Shown here piece by piece: positions 1 to 5,411 of a stretch of 7,087 nt of DNA. The position numbers and the translations under genes are program-made. How positions within the stretch are numbered: the first letter of the stretch is position 1; each line of letters opens with the position of its first letter. The stretch is from Acidobacteriota bacterium. Lineage in GTDB: Bacteria > Acidobacteriota > UBA6911 > RPQK01 > JADFOI01. A model generated the notes under the pieces. The model was not told the origin of the DNA. It saw only the letters and a program-made list of their open reading frames with translations, and did no database searches. The stretch lies in contig JAPYTY010000104.1 in NCBI GenBank assembly GCA_029942065.1, positions 1-7,087 on the forward strand, given 5' to 3'.

Positions 1-245
1 GTTCGGCACCGGGCGCAACCCTCAATCCCATTGCCGGAGTGATTGCGGTGGCCATGGCCACTTCCATGTCGCTGATTCTCCCCTGCTCGACGCCGGCCAC
101 GGCGATAGTCTTCGGCAGCGGCTACGTTCGGATTTTGACGATGTTCCGAAAGGGCATGATACTGGCATTGACGGGCGCCTTGATTTGTATCTTTTTTGCC
201 TACACCCTTGCGGATTGGGTCTTCCCCTGGCCGCCGCCTCAATAA
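1..245 (+). CDS. SLC13/DASS-type sodium:anion symporter, C-terminal fragment (5' end outside window)
   Basis: The open frame enters the window at base 3 and stops at TAA 243-245, giving the last 80 residues of a membrane protein. The stretch SMSLILPCSTPATAIVFGSG matches the second conserved hairpin and ion-binding region of SLC13/DASS transporters (small-residue run, then S-T-P-x-x-A-I-V-F-G-S-G). A typical final hydrophobic helix follows (about GMILALTGALICIFFAYTLADWVF), with a short proline-rich cytoplasmic or periplasmic end. Family members use the sodium gradient to import sulfate, dicarboxylates or citrate across the inner membrane; the substrate cannot be read from this fragment. The next gene is convergent, so no operon partner is visible downstream. 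The family call is fairly secure. Whether it carries sulfate or carboxylates is open. Confidence 0.8.
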   Translation, partial: SAPGATLNPIAGVIAVAMATSMSLILPCSTPATAIVFGSGYVRILTMFRKGMILALTGALICIFFAYTLADWVFPWPPPQ

Positions 246-247
246 AA

Positions 248-275
248 GTTGTAGGGGCGTACTGCGTACGCCCAC
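248..275 (+). repeat. REP-like palindromic element, copy A
   Basis: Bases 255-273 read GGGCGTACTGCGTACGCCC, a perfect 8-bp stem with a 3-base loop, preceded by GTTGTAGG. It lies 2 bases after the symporter stop codon, in the convergent gap. No T-run follows, so it is not a classical intrinsic terminator, though it may stabilise the 3' end of the mRNA. The same head (TGTAGGGGCG) recurs in copies B and C near 3.8-3.9 kb. Confidence 0.75.
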
Positions 276-303
276 AAGACGATCTTTATTGGTGGCATGA
301 ACA

Positions 304-322
304 GGGCGCTCTCGGTGCGCCC
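304..322. repeat. REP-like hairpin, divergent copy A'
   Basis: GGGCGCTCTCGGTGCGCCC is a 6-bp stem with a 7-base loop. It has the same 19-base length and the same GGGCG/CGCCC ends as copies A and B. It lies 30 bases from copy A and just past the stop codon of the minus-strand membrane gene, so the two hairpins fill the gap between the convergent genes. It lacks the GTAGG head seen in the other copies, so membership of the family is less certain. Confidence 0.5.
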
Positions 323-326
323 CGGC

Positions 327-845
327 TCAAGCCATCCGATTCAACTGGGTCTTGAGACGGCGTGTGAAGTGTGCTCTCATTCGATTTTGTCCTGTCCGGC
401 CTCTGATTCCAGGGCGGATCCCACCGCTGTCCCCCCCCCCCACAAGGTGAGGAATCAGGAAGCCTGTCAGGGTAAGGGTCATCGTCACCAGTTGTTCCAC
501 CAAGGGACTGCCAGGGTAGGGAATCAGGAAGGAACCGGCCAGCAACACGCCTCCCAGGGTGAATCCGGCCGTACTTCGCACCACCAGTTTTCTGGAACTC
601 CCGATCGAAAGGCCTCCCATGCATCCCGCAGTCCCAAAACCCATAGCGCCCATGGCCGTGCAATAGGAAATTGCTCCACCCGGACCCTGGCCGGCTGAGA
701 GAAACCGGAGGTAGGTGAACATCTGGCTGATGAAGATGCCTCCCACCAGAAAACCGGAGGCATAGCCCCAGGTTGCCCGGCGGCCGATGCCCAACCAGTA
801 TCCGCCAATGGCGCCGCCGCTGAAAAAAGCAAGCAGCAGCCCCAC
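327..845 (-). CDS. Glycine-rich multi-pass membrane protein, main reading frame (probably lacks its true N-terminus)
   Basis: This frame encodes 172 residues from a GTG at 845 to TGA at 327. It contains about five hydrophobic, glycine-rich segments: residues 1-21, about 25-48, about 58-80, about 91-110 and about 115-135. The last 34 residues are polar and arginine-rich, so probably a cytoplasmic tail. I do not recognise the family. No ribosome-binding site precedes the GTG at 845, and a further convincing membrane helix sits just upstream in another frame (846-1024). The natural protein is therefore probably longer and the frame is broken near 858-863. An 11-base G run (431-441 on the plus strand) lies inside the coding region just before the polar tail. 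The gene follows the ArsM-like gene directly on the same strand, so co-transcription is likely. A link to arsenic handling is only inferred from that position. Confidence 0.6.
   Translation of the reverse strand: MGLLLAFFSGGAIGGYWLGIGRRATWGYASGFLVGGIFISQMFTYLRFLSAGQGPGGAISYCTAMGAMGFGTAGCMGGLSIGSSRKLVVRSTAGFTLGGVLLAGSFLIPYPGSPLVEQLVTMTLTLTGFLIPHLVGGGDSGGIRPGIRGRTGQNRMRAHFTRRLKTQLNRMA
431..441. repeat. C11/G11 mononucleotide tract inside a coding region
   Basis: Eleven consecutive C on the plus strand are read as V-G-G-G-D codons of the minus-strand membrane gene. At the present length the frame ends with a 34-residue tail at 327. A one-frame change would replace it with a 47-residue tail ending at 286. 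Tracts of this length are prone to slipped-strand mispairing and also to sequencing error. Confidence 0.85.
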
Positions 846-1024
846 CTGGCTGGAGGCGGGGGGAATCGGTCTGATCCAGGGTAGGGTGGGGGATAAAGAT
901 CTGAAAAAAATCGGGGAAGCACTGCCATGACCAGCAGAGCCGCAAGGGCTCCGACCCCGAACCCTAGCGCCGCCTGGAGAGGGTTAGCAGCACTGTTGTT
1001 CGGGAAGACAAACACGGGGTTCAA
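846..1024 (-). pseudogene. Frame-shifted 5' portion of the membrane-protein gene
   Basis: In a frame offset by -1 from the 327-845 frame, the minus strand encodes LQAALGFGVGALAALLVMAV, then LPRFFSDLYPPPYPGSDRF. That is a clean transmembrane helix followed by a proline-rich loop. One base added to the C6 run (G6 at 858-863 on the plus strand) would join it smoothly to the downstream frame as ...DRFPPASSQVGLLLAFF. Possible starts are TTG at 1024, GTG at 1015 or ATG at 928. The ATG would cut the helix away, so an upstream start overlapping the 3' end of the methyltransferase by about 30-40 bases is favoured. This could be a real one-base deletion, an assembly error in a homopolymer, or less likely programmed frameshifting (a T7 run lies at 903-909). 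Confidence 0.45.
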
Positions 1025-2030
1025 CCTCACCCTGAGGTGCAAAAACGGTGAAGTGGCTCCTGAACGGAGCCGAGCTCAGGATGGCGGCCGTCTTTTCACA
1101 CACTTCCTTTAGGGTACCGACCTGAAAGACATGATCCGGGTCAGGGTCGAGCTGCATGGAGACTCCGGGTCCGTGAAAGATAGCGTACTGACCCTTCCAG
1201 AAGCATTCTCCTTTCGGATCCACCACCGGTTTGAAGGATTCTATGGCCACCGAATAGAGCCGGACCTCCTCCACTTGCTGGGTTTCCTGGTCGGAAAGTT
1301 TTCCGCTCGAGCCTTCACCCTCCAGATCAAAGTAGTTGTGCAGGAGTTGTTTTCCTGCGCTCCAAAGATACAGCGGGGTCAGGGTGACGCCGTGAAAACC
1401 TGCCTGGTTAAGCCTTTCGCTCAGTTGTTGAAAGGAGAGAACTCCGGCGACACAGTCCGCCCAGGCTCGTTCGTTCTGCTGGAGCTTGAGGGGGAGCGGC
1501 TGGTAGGAGACGATGTCGGCAAAGGAAAGCTTGCTTCCTGGTTTGAGGACTCGAAACATCTCACGGTAGGCCGTTTCCTTGTCGGTGGCGAGATTGTTAA
1601 CGCAGTTGGACAGGATGACGTCGATGCTGTCGGCCTCCAGCGGGATCTCGACGTCGAACTGACCCTTGATGAAGCGAACATTGTCGTAACCCAGCGCCTC
1701 CGCGACCTGGGGTTGGAATCGTTTGGCCTGGCGGAGCATCTCCTCGTTCATATCCAATCCGAAGACCTGTCCCTGAGCCCCGACCTTACGCGCCGCAATG
1801 AAGCAATCTCGACCGAACCCCGGGCCCAGATCCAGCACCGTTCTTCCAGGGTCCAGTGTCTTTAATTCGCTGGGAATACCACAGCCGTAGTTTCGCTCCA
1901 GCACTTCATCCGGGATATGACCCAGATCTTCAGGAGGAAATTCCTCTCGGTAGTCCACTCCGCAACAAAGATCCTTCAAGGTTTCCTGGGCAGCCCTGGA
2001 GTAGGTATCAAGGATAGCTTCCTTACTCAT
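984..2030 (-). CDS. arsM: ArsM-like SAM-dependent arsenite methyltransferase
   Basis: This 348-residue protein has class I methyltransferase motif I at residues 65-76 (VLDLGPGFGRDC) and the acidic SAM-ribose loop at 91-94 (GLDM). The signatures YGCG (C50), SNCVNNL with DK (C143) and WADCVAGVL (C193) are typical of arsenite S-adenosylmethionine methyltransferases. C22/C23 and C50 are 28 residues apart (counting from C22) and C143 and C193 are 50 apart, as between Cys44/72 and Cys174/224 of the algal ArsM as I recall it. Family members bind As(III) through cysteines and methylate it stepwise in the cytosol. A C-terminal domain (about 255-335) follows, and the chain ends in QQCC, which may be another metalloid-binding pair. 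The ATG at 2030 is chosen because AAAGGA (2040-2045) lies 9 bases upstream; a TTG at 2060 lacks such support. A membrane-protein gene follows directly. No ArsR or other ars gene is in the window. Selenium or another soft metalloid is an alternative substrate. Confidence 0.82.
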   Translation of the reverse strand: MSKEAILDTYSRAAQETLKDLCCGVDYREEFPPEDLGHIPDEVLERNYGCGIPSELKTLDPGRTVLDLGPGFGRDCFIAARKVGAQGQVFGLDMNEEMLRQAKRFQPQVAEALGYDNVRFIKGQFDVEIPLEADSIDVILSNCVNNLATDKETAYREMFRVLKPGSKLSFADIVSYQPLPLKLQQNERAWADCVAGVLSFQQLSERLNQAGFHGVTLTPLYLWSAGKQLLHNYFDLEGEGSSGKLSDQETQQVEEVRLYSVAIESFKPVVDPKGECFWKGQYAIFHGPGVSMQLDPDPDHVFQVGTLKEVCEKTAAILSSAPFRSHFTVFAPQGEVEPRVCLPEQQCC

Positions 2031-2068
2031 TTGATCGGATCCTTTCCGTCTTCGGGGCAAGCTAAGGT

Positions 2069-2095
2069 TCGAAACAGTATATTCGACTTTCGACC
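2069..2095 (-). promoter_or_regulatory. Candidate -10 box with overlapping dyad upstream of arsM
   Basis: On the minus strand TATACT (2076-2081) matches the sigma-70 -10 consensus at five of six positions and would give a leader of about 38 bases. It lies inside an inverted repeat TCGAA-8-TTCGA (2069-2086), and on the plus strand TTCGAC recurs 7 bases further on (2089-2094). No good -35 hexamer is visible 16-18 bases upstream, so the promoter may be weak or activator-dependent. The dyad could be an operator. The arms are short, so chance is possible. Confidence 0.3.
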
Positions 2096-2153
2096 CTTAC
2101 GGCCAGCCGTACTGTCGCGCCTCCGACAAACTTCCAGGGGAGGTGCGGATTGA

Positions 2154-3068
2154 CTACTCCGGGGCAAAGTGAACTTCGATGGTGGTGAGGGCTTCCACCG
2201 GAATCCCCTCCCGGGTGGCGGGCAGAAATTGCCAGTGGTCGATGATGGTTGCAAGGGCGCTTTCCGCCAGCAGAGGGTGAGGGCACTCCAGCAACACGAA
2301 ACGATCAGGATCCAGCTTCCCTTCAGCTGAAATGACACCTCGGATGACCACCCTGCCTTGTGCCGACAAACCCGCCGGGTAACGCGGCTGAGGGTTTTCA
2401 AGGGGCAGTGGATGGCTGGAATCGCTGCTATCCGCGAGGTCTGAAAAGAGGGGAATGGCCTGGACCGGGGTCAAGAAGGCGTAGAGGGTTTGCCGTGAAG
2501 TCTTGCGAATCATGGCCAGCACGGTCCGGTCGGTATGGACTTCTATCGGGATATTCTCAAACTTGAAGCCCTTGTATTCGCCGCTCAAGGCCAACTGGTA
2601 GGAGTGGTCCTCCCATTGGGTGGTTTTCAACTCATAAGAAAGACCGGTAAAAGGGCTGCGGTGGGAAGCTTGATTTCCTCTTAAAGTCTGCTCGGAGAGG
2701 GTATGGATGCTGAGAAGAATGACCTTTCTGGGGATCTGTAGGCCTTCCGGCAGAGTAAAGTGCTGGAGCTTTCGAAAAGGCGCATACATACAGGAGAACT
2801 GCTGAGGAAACCCGGCTGAAGGCAGGTCCACGACATTGAAATTGCCGGGTTCGGTCTCGGAAGAAACTGTATAGGGATAATCCTCAAAGAAGATCAGATG
2901 CAGCGCCAGATCCAGCCCGGAGGTCTCGGCGGAGTTTCCTCGTGGAAAAGGGAGGAGGCTTTGGTGGACTCCCAGTGAGATGAGAAACAGGAATGAAACC
3001 GTTCTGAAAACCAGAATCAACCCTCCTGAAGCTTTTACATAGATCCGAGTTTTCGAAGTATATACCAT
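2154..3068 (-). CDS. TonB C-terminal-domain (energy transducer-like) exported protein
   Basis: This 304-residue protein has a hydrophobic N-terminal segment (about residues 14-34, preceded by basic residues) that looks like a signal peptide or membrane anchor. Residues 35-215 form a region I do not recognise. The C-terminal 80 residues have the TonB/TonB-like fold pattern: PRYPAGLSAQGRVVIRGVIS, an extended ExGKLDP turn, AESALATIIDHWQFLPA and a final strand ending EVHFAP. TonB domains contact outer-membrane receptors in the periplasm. This protein lacks the proline-rich spanning linker of classical TonB and has a large middle region, so it may be a periplasmic protein of another role. The assigned ATG at 3068 has only a weak AGGGA before it. 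A strong AGGAGGG (3021-3027) lies 14 codons inside the frame, but no standard start codon is suitably spaced after it. Transcription diverges from the Nudix gene. Confidence 0.72.
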   Translation of the reverse strand: MVYTSKTRIYVKASGGLILVFRTVSFLFLISLGVHQSLLPFPRGNSAETSGLDLALHLIFFEDYPYTVSSETEPGNFNVVDLPSAGFPQQFSCMYAPFRKLQHFTLPEGLQIPRKVILLSIHTLSEQTLRGNQASHRSPFTGLSYELKTTQWEDHSYQLALSGEYKGFKFENIPIEVHTDRTVLAMIRKTSRQTLYAFLTPVQAIPLFSDLADSSDSSHPLPLENPQPRYPAGLSAQGRVVIRGVISAEGKLDPDRFVLLECPHPLLAESALATIIDHWQFLPATREGIPVEALTTIEVHFAPE

Positions 3069-3097
3069 TCCCTGGAGTGTTCAAAAACCTTTCAGAG

Positions 3098-3110
3098 TAC
3101 AATGAATTGT
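3098..3110 (+). promoter_or_regulatory. Candidate -10 box and dyad in the tonB-like/nudL divergent gap
   Basis: TACAAT (3098-3103) resembles a -10 box for the rightward Nudix gene, and it overlaps a perfect dyad ACAAT-GA-ATTGT (3099-3110). No convincing -35 is found. The 64-base gap must hold signals for both divergent genes, so a small shared operator is possible. The support is only local pattern. Confidence 0.25.
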
Positions 3111-3132
3111 TCCATTGGAGGGTGGAGTACCG

Positions 3133-3717
3133 GTGAGCAGAATGACAACCAGATCGATGAATGATTACCTCAAACGGGACATTCGGCAGCGTTTATCCGA
3201 CTCACCGCCCCGTATTCTGACCAAGAACTATGCTGGGGAAGCCGCCGTTCTGATCTGCATCTTCCTACGTGAGGGCGAGCCTTATTTCCTTCTCACCCAG
3301 CGTAGCCAGCAGGTGGCCACCCATAAGGGGCAAATTTCCTTTCCCGGAGGTGTGCGCGATCAAGGGGACGCCACCCTGTGTGAGACGGCTTTAAGGGAGA
3401 CGGAAGAAGAAGTGGGGATCACGGCTGACTGGGTTGAGATTCTTGGGCAGTTCGATGAGTATCGTTCCAAGACCAACCTGCTGGTCACTCCCTTTGTCGG
3501 GTTTCTCAGGGAAGGATTCACGGTTTCGCCCTACCCCCGGGAAGTGGAGCGGATTTTGGAAATCCCCCTGAATTTCTTCTCTCAGGCCACACCTCGAGAG
3601 GAAGCCCGCCAGCGCCACGGAAAAGAGGTGACCCTTTATTTCTATGACTATGAATCAGATGTTGTCTGGGGGTTGACGGCGGCCATCATCCGGGATCTGA
3701 TGAAGCTGTTGAGGTAG
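3133..3717 (+). CDS. Nudix hydrolase, CoA pyrophosphatase (NudL/YeaB-type)
   Basis: This 194-residue protein has the UPF0035 signature LLTQRSQQVATHKGQISFPGG (residues 53-73), directly followed by the Nudix box variant GGVRDQGD...TALRETEEEVGI (72-96). The metal-binding E92/E93 and R88/E89 are intact. The spacing GG-x5-D-x8-RE matches E. coli NudL rather than the standard Nudix box. Family members cleave coenzyme A and its oxidised or acyl forms to 3',5'-ADP and phosphopantetheine in the cytosol, in coenzyme turnover. The GTG at 3133 is preferred because GGAG (3124-3127) sits 5 bases before it. An in-frame TTG at 3115 lies ahead of that site, and ATG 3142 and ATG 3157 are further alternatives. 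It has its own short upstream gap and ends in a repeat-rich region with a terminator 240 bases on, so it is probably monocistronic. Confidence 0.88.
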   Translation: MSRMTTRSMNDYLKRDIRQRLSDSPPRILTKNYAGEAAVLICIFLREGEPYFLLTQRSQQVATHKGQISFPGGVRDQGDATLCETALRETEEEVGITADWVEILGQFDEYRSKTNLLVTPFVGFLREGFTVSPYPREVERILEIPLNFFSQATPREEARQRHGKEVTLYFYDYESDVVWGLTAAIIRDLMKLLR

Positions 3718-3766
3718 GTCTTGTTGATCAGGGGCCCTCACCACAGAGACACAAAGAAGACTGTCC

Positions 3767-3783
3767 CAGGGCGGGACGCCCTG
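3767..3783. repeat. Short perfect hairpin in repeat island
   Basis: CAGGGCG-GGA-CGCCCTG is a 7-bp stem with a 3-base loop, 50 bases after the Nudix stop codon. No T-run follows. It is the first of several hairpins in this island and probably belongs to the dispersed-palindrome class. Confidence 0.6.
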
Positions 3784-3795
3784 AAACAGACTCTG

Positions 3796-3812
3796 TCGCT
3801 CCTTCGGAGCGA
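3796..3812. repeat. Short perfect hairpin in repeat island
   Basis: TCGCTCC-TTC-GGAGCGA is a 7-bp stem with a 3-base loop, 12 bases after the previous hairpin. No T-run follows it on either side, so it is better seen as a small palindromic repeat than as a terminator. Confidence 0.6.
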
Positions 3813-3827
3813 GACCTGAGGAGTGAG

Positions 3828-3852
3828 TGTAGGGGCGCACTGAGCGCGCCCA
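3828..3852 (+). repeat. REP-like palindromic element, copy B
   Basis: TGTAGGGGCGCAC opens the element and GGGCGCACTGAGCGCGCCC (3833-3851) forms its hairpin. Against copy A the T-A pair at stem position 6/14 is replaced by C-G, a compensatory change. Its head is the perfect inverted partner of copy C. Confidence 0.7.
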
Positions 3853-3876
3853 CAGCAAGGACTGTTATGTTAAGAA

Positions 3877-3900
3877 GGGCGGGCCGTGCGCCCCTACAAC
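3877..3900 (-). repeat. REP-like palindromic element, copy C (inverted)
   Basis: On the minus strand this reads GTTGTAGGGGCGCAC, then GGCCCGCCC. The 13 bases 3886-3898 are the exact reverse complement of 3828-3840, so B and C form a REP doublet of about 71 bases that could fold into one long stem. The head matches copy A at 14 of 15 bases. Confidence 0.7.
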
Positions 3901-3909
3901 AGGCTGCAA

Positions 3910-3966
3910 GATCCTGCCTAATTGAAACGTGGAACCTGAAATGTGAAACCTGAAACGTGAAAAAAC
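3910..3966 (+). repeat. Heptamer repeat array, copy 1
   Basis: From 3925 the sequence runs in 7-base steps: AAACGTG, GAACCTG, AAATGTG, AAACCTG, AAACGTG, AAAAAAC. The block before it (GATCCTGCCTAATTG, 3910-3924) closely matches the sequence before the second array at 6691. The last unit merges with the A-run of the terminator. Function unknown; this is a dispersed intergenic repeat. Confidence 0.7.
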
Positions 3967-3987
3967 AGGTCCAAGACCTGCTTTTTT
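3960..3987. terminator. Bidirectional intrinsic terminator between convergent genes
   Basis: Six A (3960-3965), the stem CAGGTC-CAA-GACCTG (3966-3980), one C, then six T (3982-3987). The stem is perfect and a U-run follows on either strand, so it can end both the rightward Nudix transcript and the leftward gene. The stop codon of the leftward gene (3987-3989) touches its edge. Confidence 0.88.
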
Positions 3988-5327
3988 CAGTCCTTATACG
4001 TTCCGAACAACTCGTAGGTCTTGGTGGTCCGGCCCAGAAAAAATCCGGCCGCAATCGGGAGCGTGTCTTTTTCCTTGAGTTGAAAGCGCTGGTAACAATC
4101 CTTCACTTCGTGGACAAAGAGGATGTCATGCCCGTAACAATTGTCCCCATCGTTTTTAACCGCCAGGCTGGAGAGGGCTTGAAAGAGGTCCTCTTTTTTG
4201 GCTGTTCCCATTCCCAGAGCGGCGATGACGGCGGTGGCTGAAGCATAAGGATCGGTATGGCTCACCACTGTTCGCAGCACACCCAGGGGATCCACCGGGC
4301 ACAATTCCCGGGCCAGTTCGTCAACCTGACGATTGTGGTCCATTTCCCGACTTTGCTTGGAGGCCTGGTGCACAACCGCTGCCGCCACGGTCACAGCATA
4401 GGTCTTTTTTTCCGCATCGAGTGCAGACCACTGCTGAAGTGAGTAACAGAGGTGAAAGGCTCGCATGGGCCAGATCCAATCTCCCGCGCGTGAGTTGGAG
4501 AGAGCCTGCGAGGCCGCTACCAGCAGTACCTCGTATACGGCATCCAACCCGGCCCCTGCTTTGGCCAGAGCAGTCAGTGCGCTCAGGGCATCCTGCATAC
4601 TGCCGCCAAAGAGAAGAGCTTTTTCCGCTTGAAGGTAGTGGTCACTTGAAAGGGAGCCTTTATTGCCTAGCAGTGAAGACAGGGATCCCCTGGAAAAATT
4701 CCGGACCTGCTCCGAGAGGGCTCGGTCCTTCGGAGCCACCACCAGGAAGTGTAGAGCCGGGCAGAGGATTTCTTCTGATTGGTTCCATCCGAGCGATTCG
4801 GCCAGATGCCAGGACTGGAACAGATAGAGGAATTTATGGCTTCCCTGAAAGGTGTCATCGAGAGCGTGCTGGAGGGACTTTTGCCGGAAAAAGGTGCGAT
4901 CCTCTTCACCGCCCAGGAGACCTTTTGCCCAGCTGAGAGCCTCTTGAAAGTTCCCGGCATCGGAAGCCTCCTCGAAATGCTTCCACCGTGTTTCCAGGTC
5001 GCCTTCCTGGTTGGCAGAAACCGCTCCGGGATCCAGGGATTGGCGCTTTTTTTCTTTGGTGGCGAACCAGGATTGTTGAGCGAAGGGCTTCCAGCGGCCA
5101 TCTTCCGAACCCGCCGCCTGAGATAACAAGGAGGCTGAAATCAGGCCGAAAAAGCTGTGGGGCACGGAATCATCGTAGTAGTGATGGTAGAGCCGGGTCG
5201 GCAGGTAAGCCGCCACTTCACCCAGAAAAGCTTCCGGAGTTTCAAATCTTTCTTCGGCCTCCTTGAAGAGAGGGACAAACTCCTTGATCTTGGTGGTATG
5301 GAACAACTTATCCAGAAAATCGCTCAT
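3987..5327 (-). CDS. Uncharacterised helical, histidine-rich protein
   Basis: I do not recognise this 446-residue protein. It has no signal peptide and no clear membrane segment, and its composition suggests mostly amphipathic helices with a polar linker around residues 85-125. Sixteen histidines are spread along the chain, many at helix-like positions: H48/H49/H57, H154/H164/H174/H193, H292, H320/H331, H357 and H400/H406, the last pair in GHDILFVHEVKDC. Alternating His-bearing helices recall questin-oxidase-like helical proteins, but that is a weak impression. The start is well supported: AAGGAG (5336-5341 on the reverse strand) lies 8 bases before the ATG, with a good promoter upstream, and the gene ends in a strong terminator. 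It appears to be a single-gene unit divergent from ispG. A cytosolic enzyme or metal-binding role is possible but not shown. Confidence 0.8.
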   Translation of the reverse strand: MSDFLDKLFHTTKIKEFVPLFKEAEERFETPEAFLGEVAAYLPTRLYHHYYDDSVPHSFFGLISASLLSQAAGSEDGRWKPFAQQSWFATKEKKRQSLDPGAVSANQEGDLETRWKHFEEASDAGNFQEALSWAKGLLGGEEDRTFFRQKSLQHALDDTFQGSHKFLYLFQSWHLAESLGWNQSEEILCPALHFLVVAPKDRALSEQVRNFSRGSLSSLLGNKGSLSSDHYLQAEKALLFGGSMQDALSALTALAKAGAGLDAVYEVLLVAASQALSNSRAGDWIWPMRAFHLCYSLQQWSALDAEKKTYAVTVAAAVVHQASKQSREMDHNRQVDELARELCPVDPLGVLRTVVSHTDPYASATAVIAALGMGTAKKEDLFQALSSLAVKNDGDNCYGHDILFVHEVKDCYQRFQLKEKDTLPIAAGFFLGRTTKTYELFGTYKD

Positions 5328-5335
5328 TTCCGATA

Positions 5336-5386
5336 CTCCTTTAGCCGATAATCATTCATCATAAGTGATAGCGGCAGGAATGAGAA
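5336..5386 (-). promoter_or_regulatory. Promoter and ribosome-binding site of the 446-residue protein gene
   Basis: On the minus strand TTCTCA (5381-5386) and TATGAT (5358-5363) are separated by 17 bases and match the sigma-70 hexamers at 4/6 and 5/6 positions. Transcription would begin about 24 bases before the ATG. AAGGAG (5336-5341) then sits 8 bases from the start codon. The three signals are mutually consistent. Confidence 0.5.
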
Positions 5387-5411
5387 GGGGATCCTATTGT
5401 AAAATAAGGCC

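Noticed and set aside
255..273. Hairpin A as an intrinsic terminator of the symporter gene
   Set aside because: The stem is perfect but no T-run follows, and related copies occur elsewhere, so it was called a repeat.
524..845. Continuation of the upstream membrane-protein frame past the homopolymer
   Set aside because: After about 850 this frame loses helix-like hydrophobic periodicity while the -1 frame gains it, so only the part before the run was kept.
286..945. A 219-codon minus-strand open frame overlapping the membrane gene
   Set aside because: The translation is low in hydrophobic runs and rich in W, R, P and H, typical of an off-frame reading. The membrane-like pattern is in the two other frames.
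1131..1865. A 244-codon plus-strand open frame opposite the methyltransferase
   Set aside because: It lies wholly antisense to a gene with clear family motifs, and its translation shows no domain or membrane pattern. It is a by-product of GC-rich codon use.
3828..3966. The hairpins and heptamers as a CRISPR array
   Set aside because: The repeat units are only 7 bases with no spacers, and the hairpins are not evenly spaced. No cas gene is present.
4421..4936. A 171-codon plus-strand open frame opposite the 446-residue protein
   Set aside because: It is antisense to a gene with its own promoter, ribosome-binding site and terminator. The product is rich in P, R and G without a recognisable pattern.
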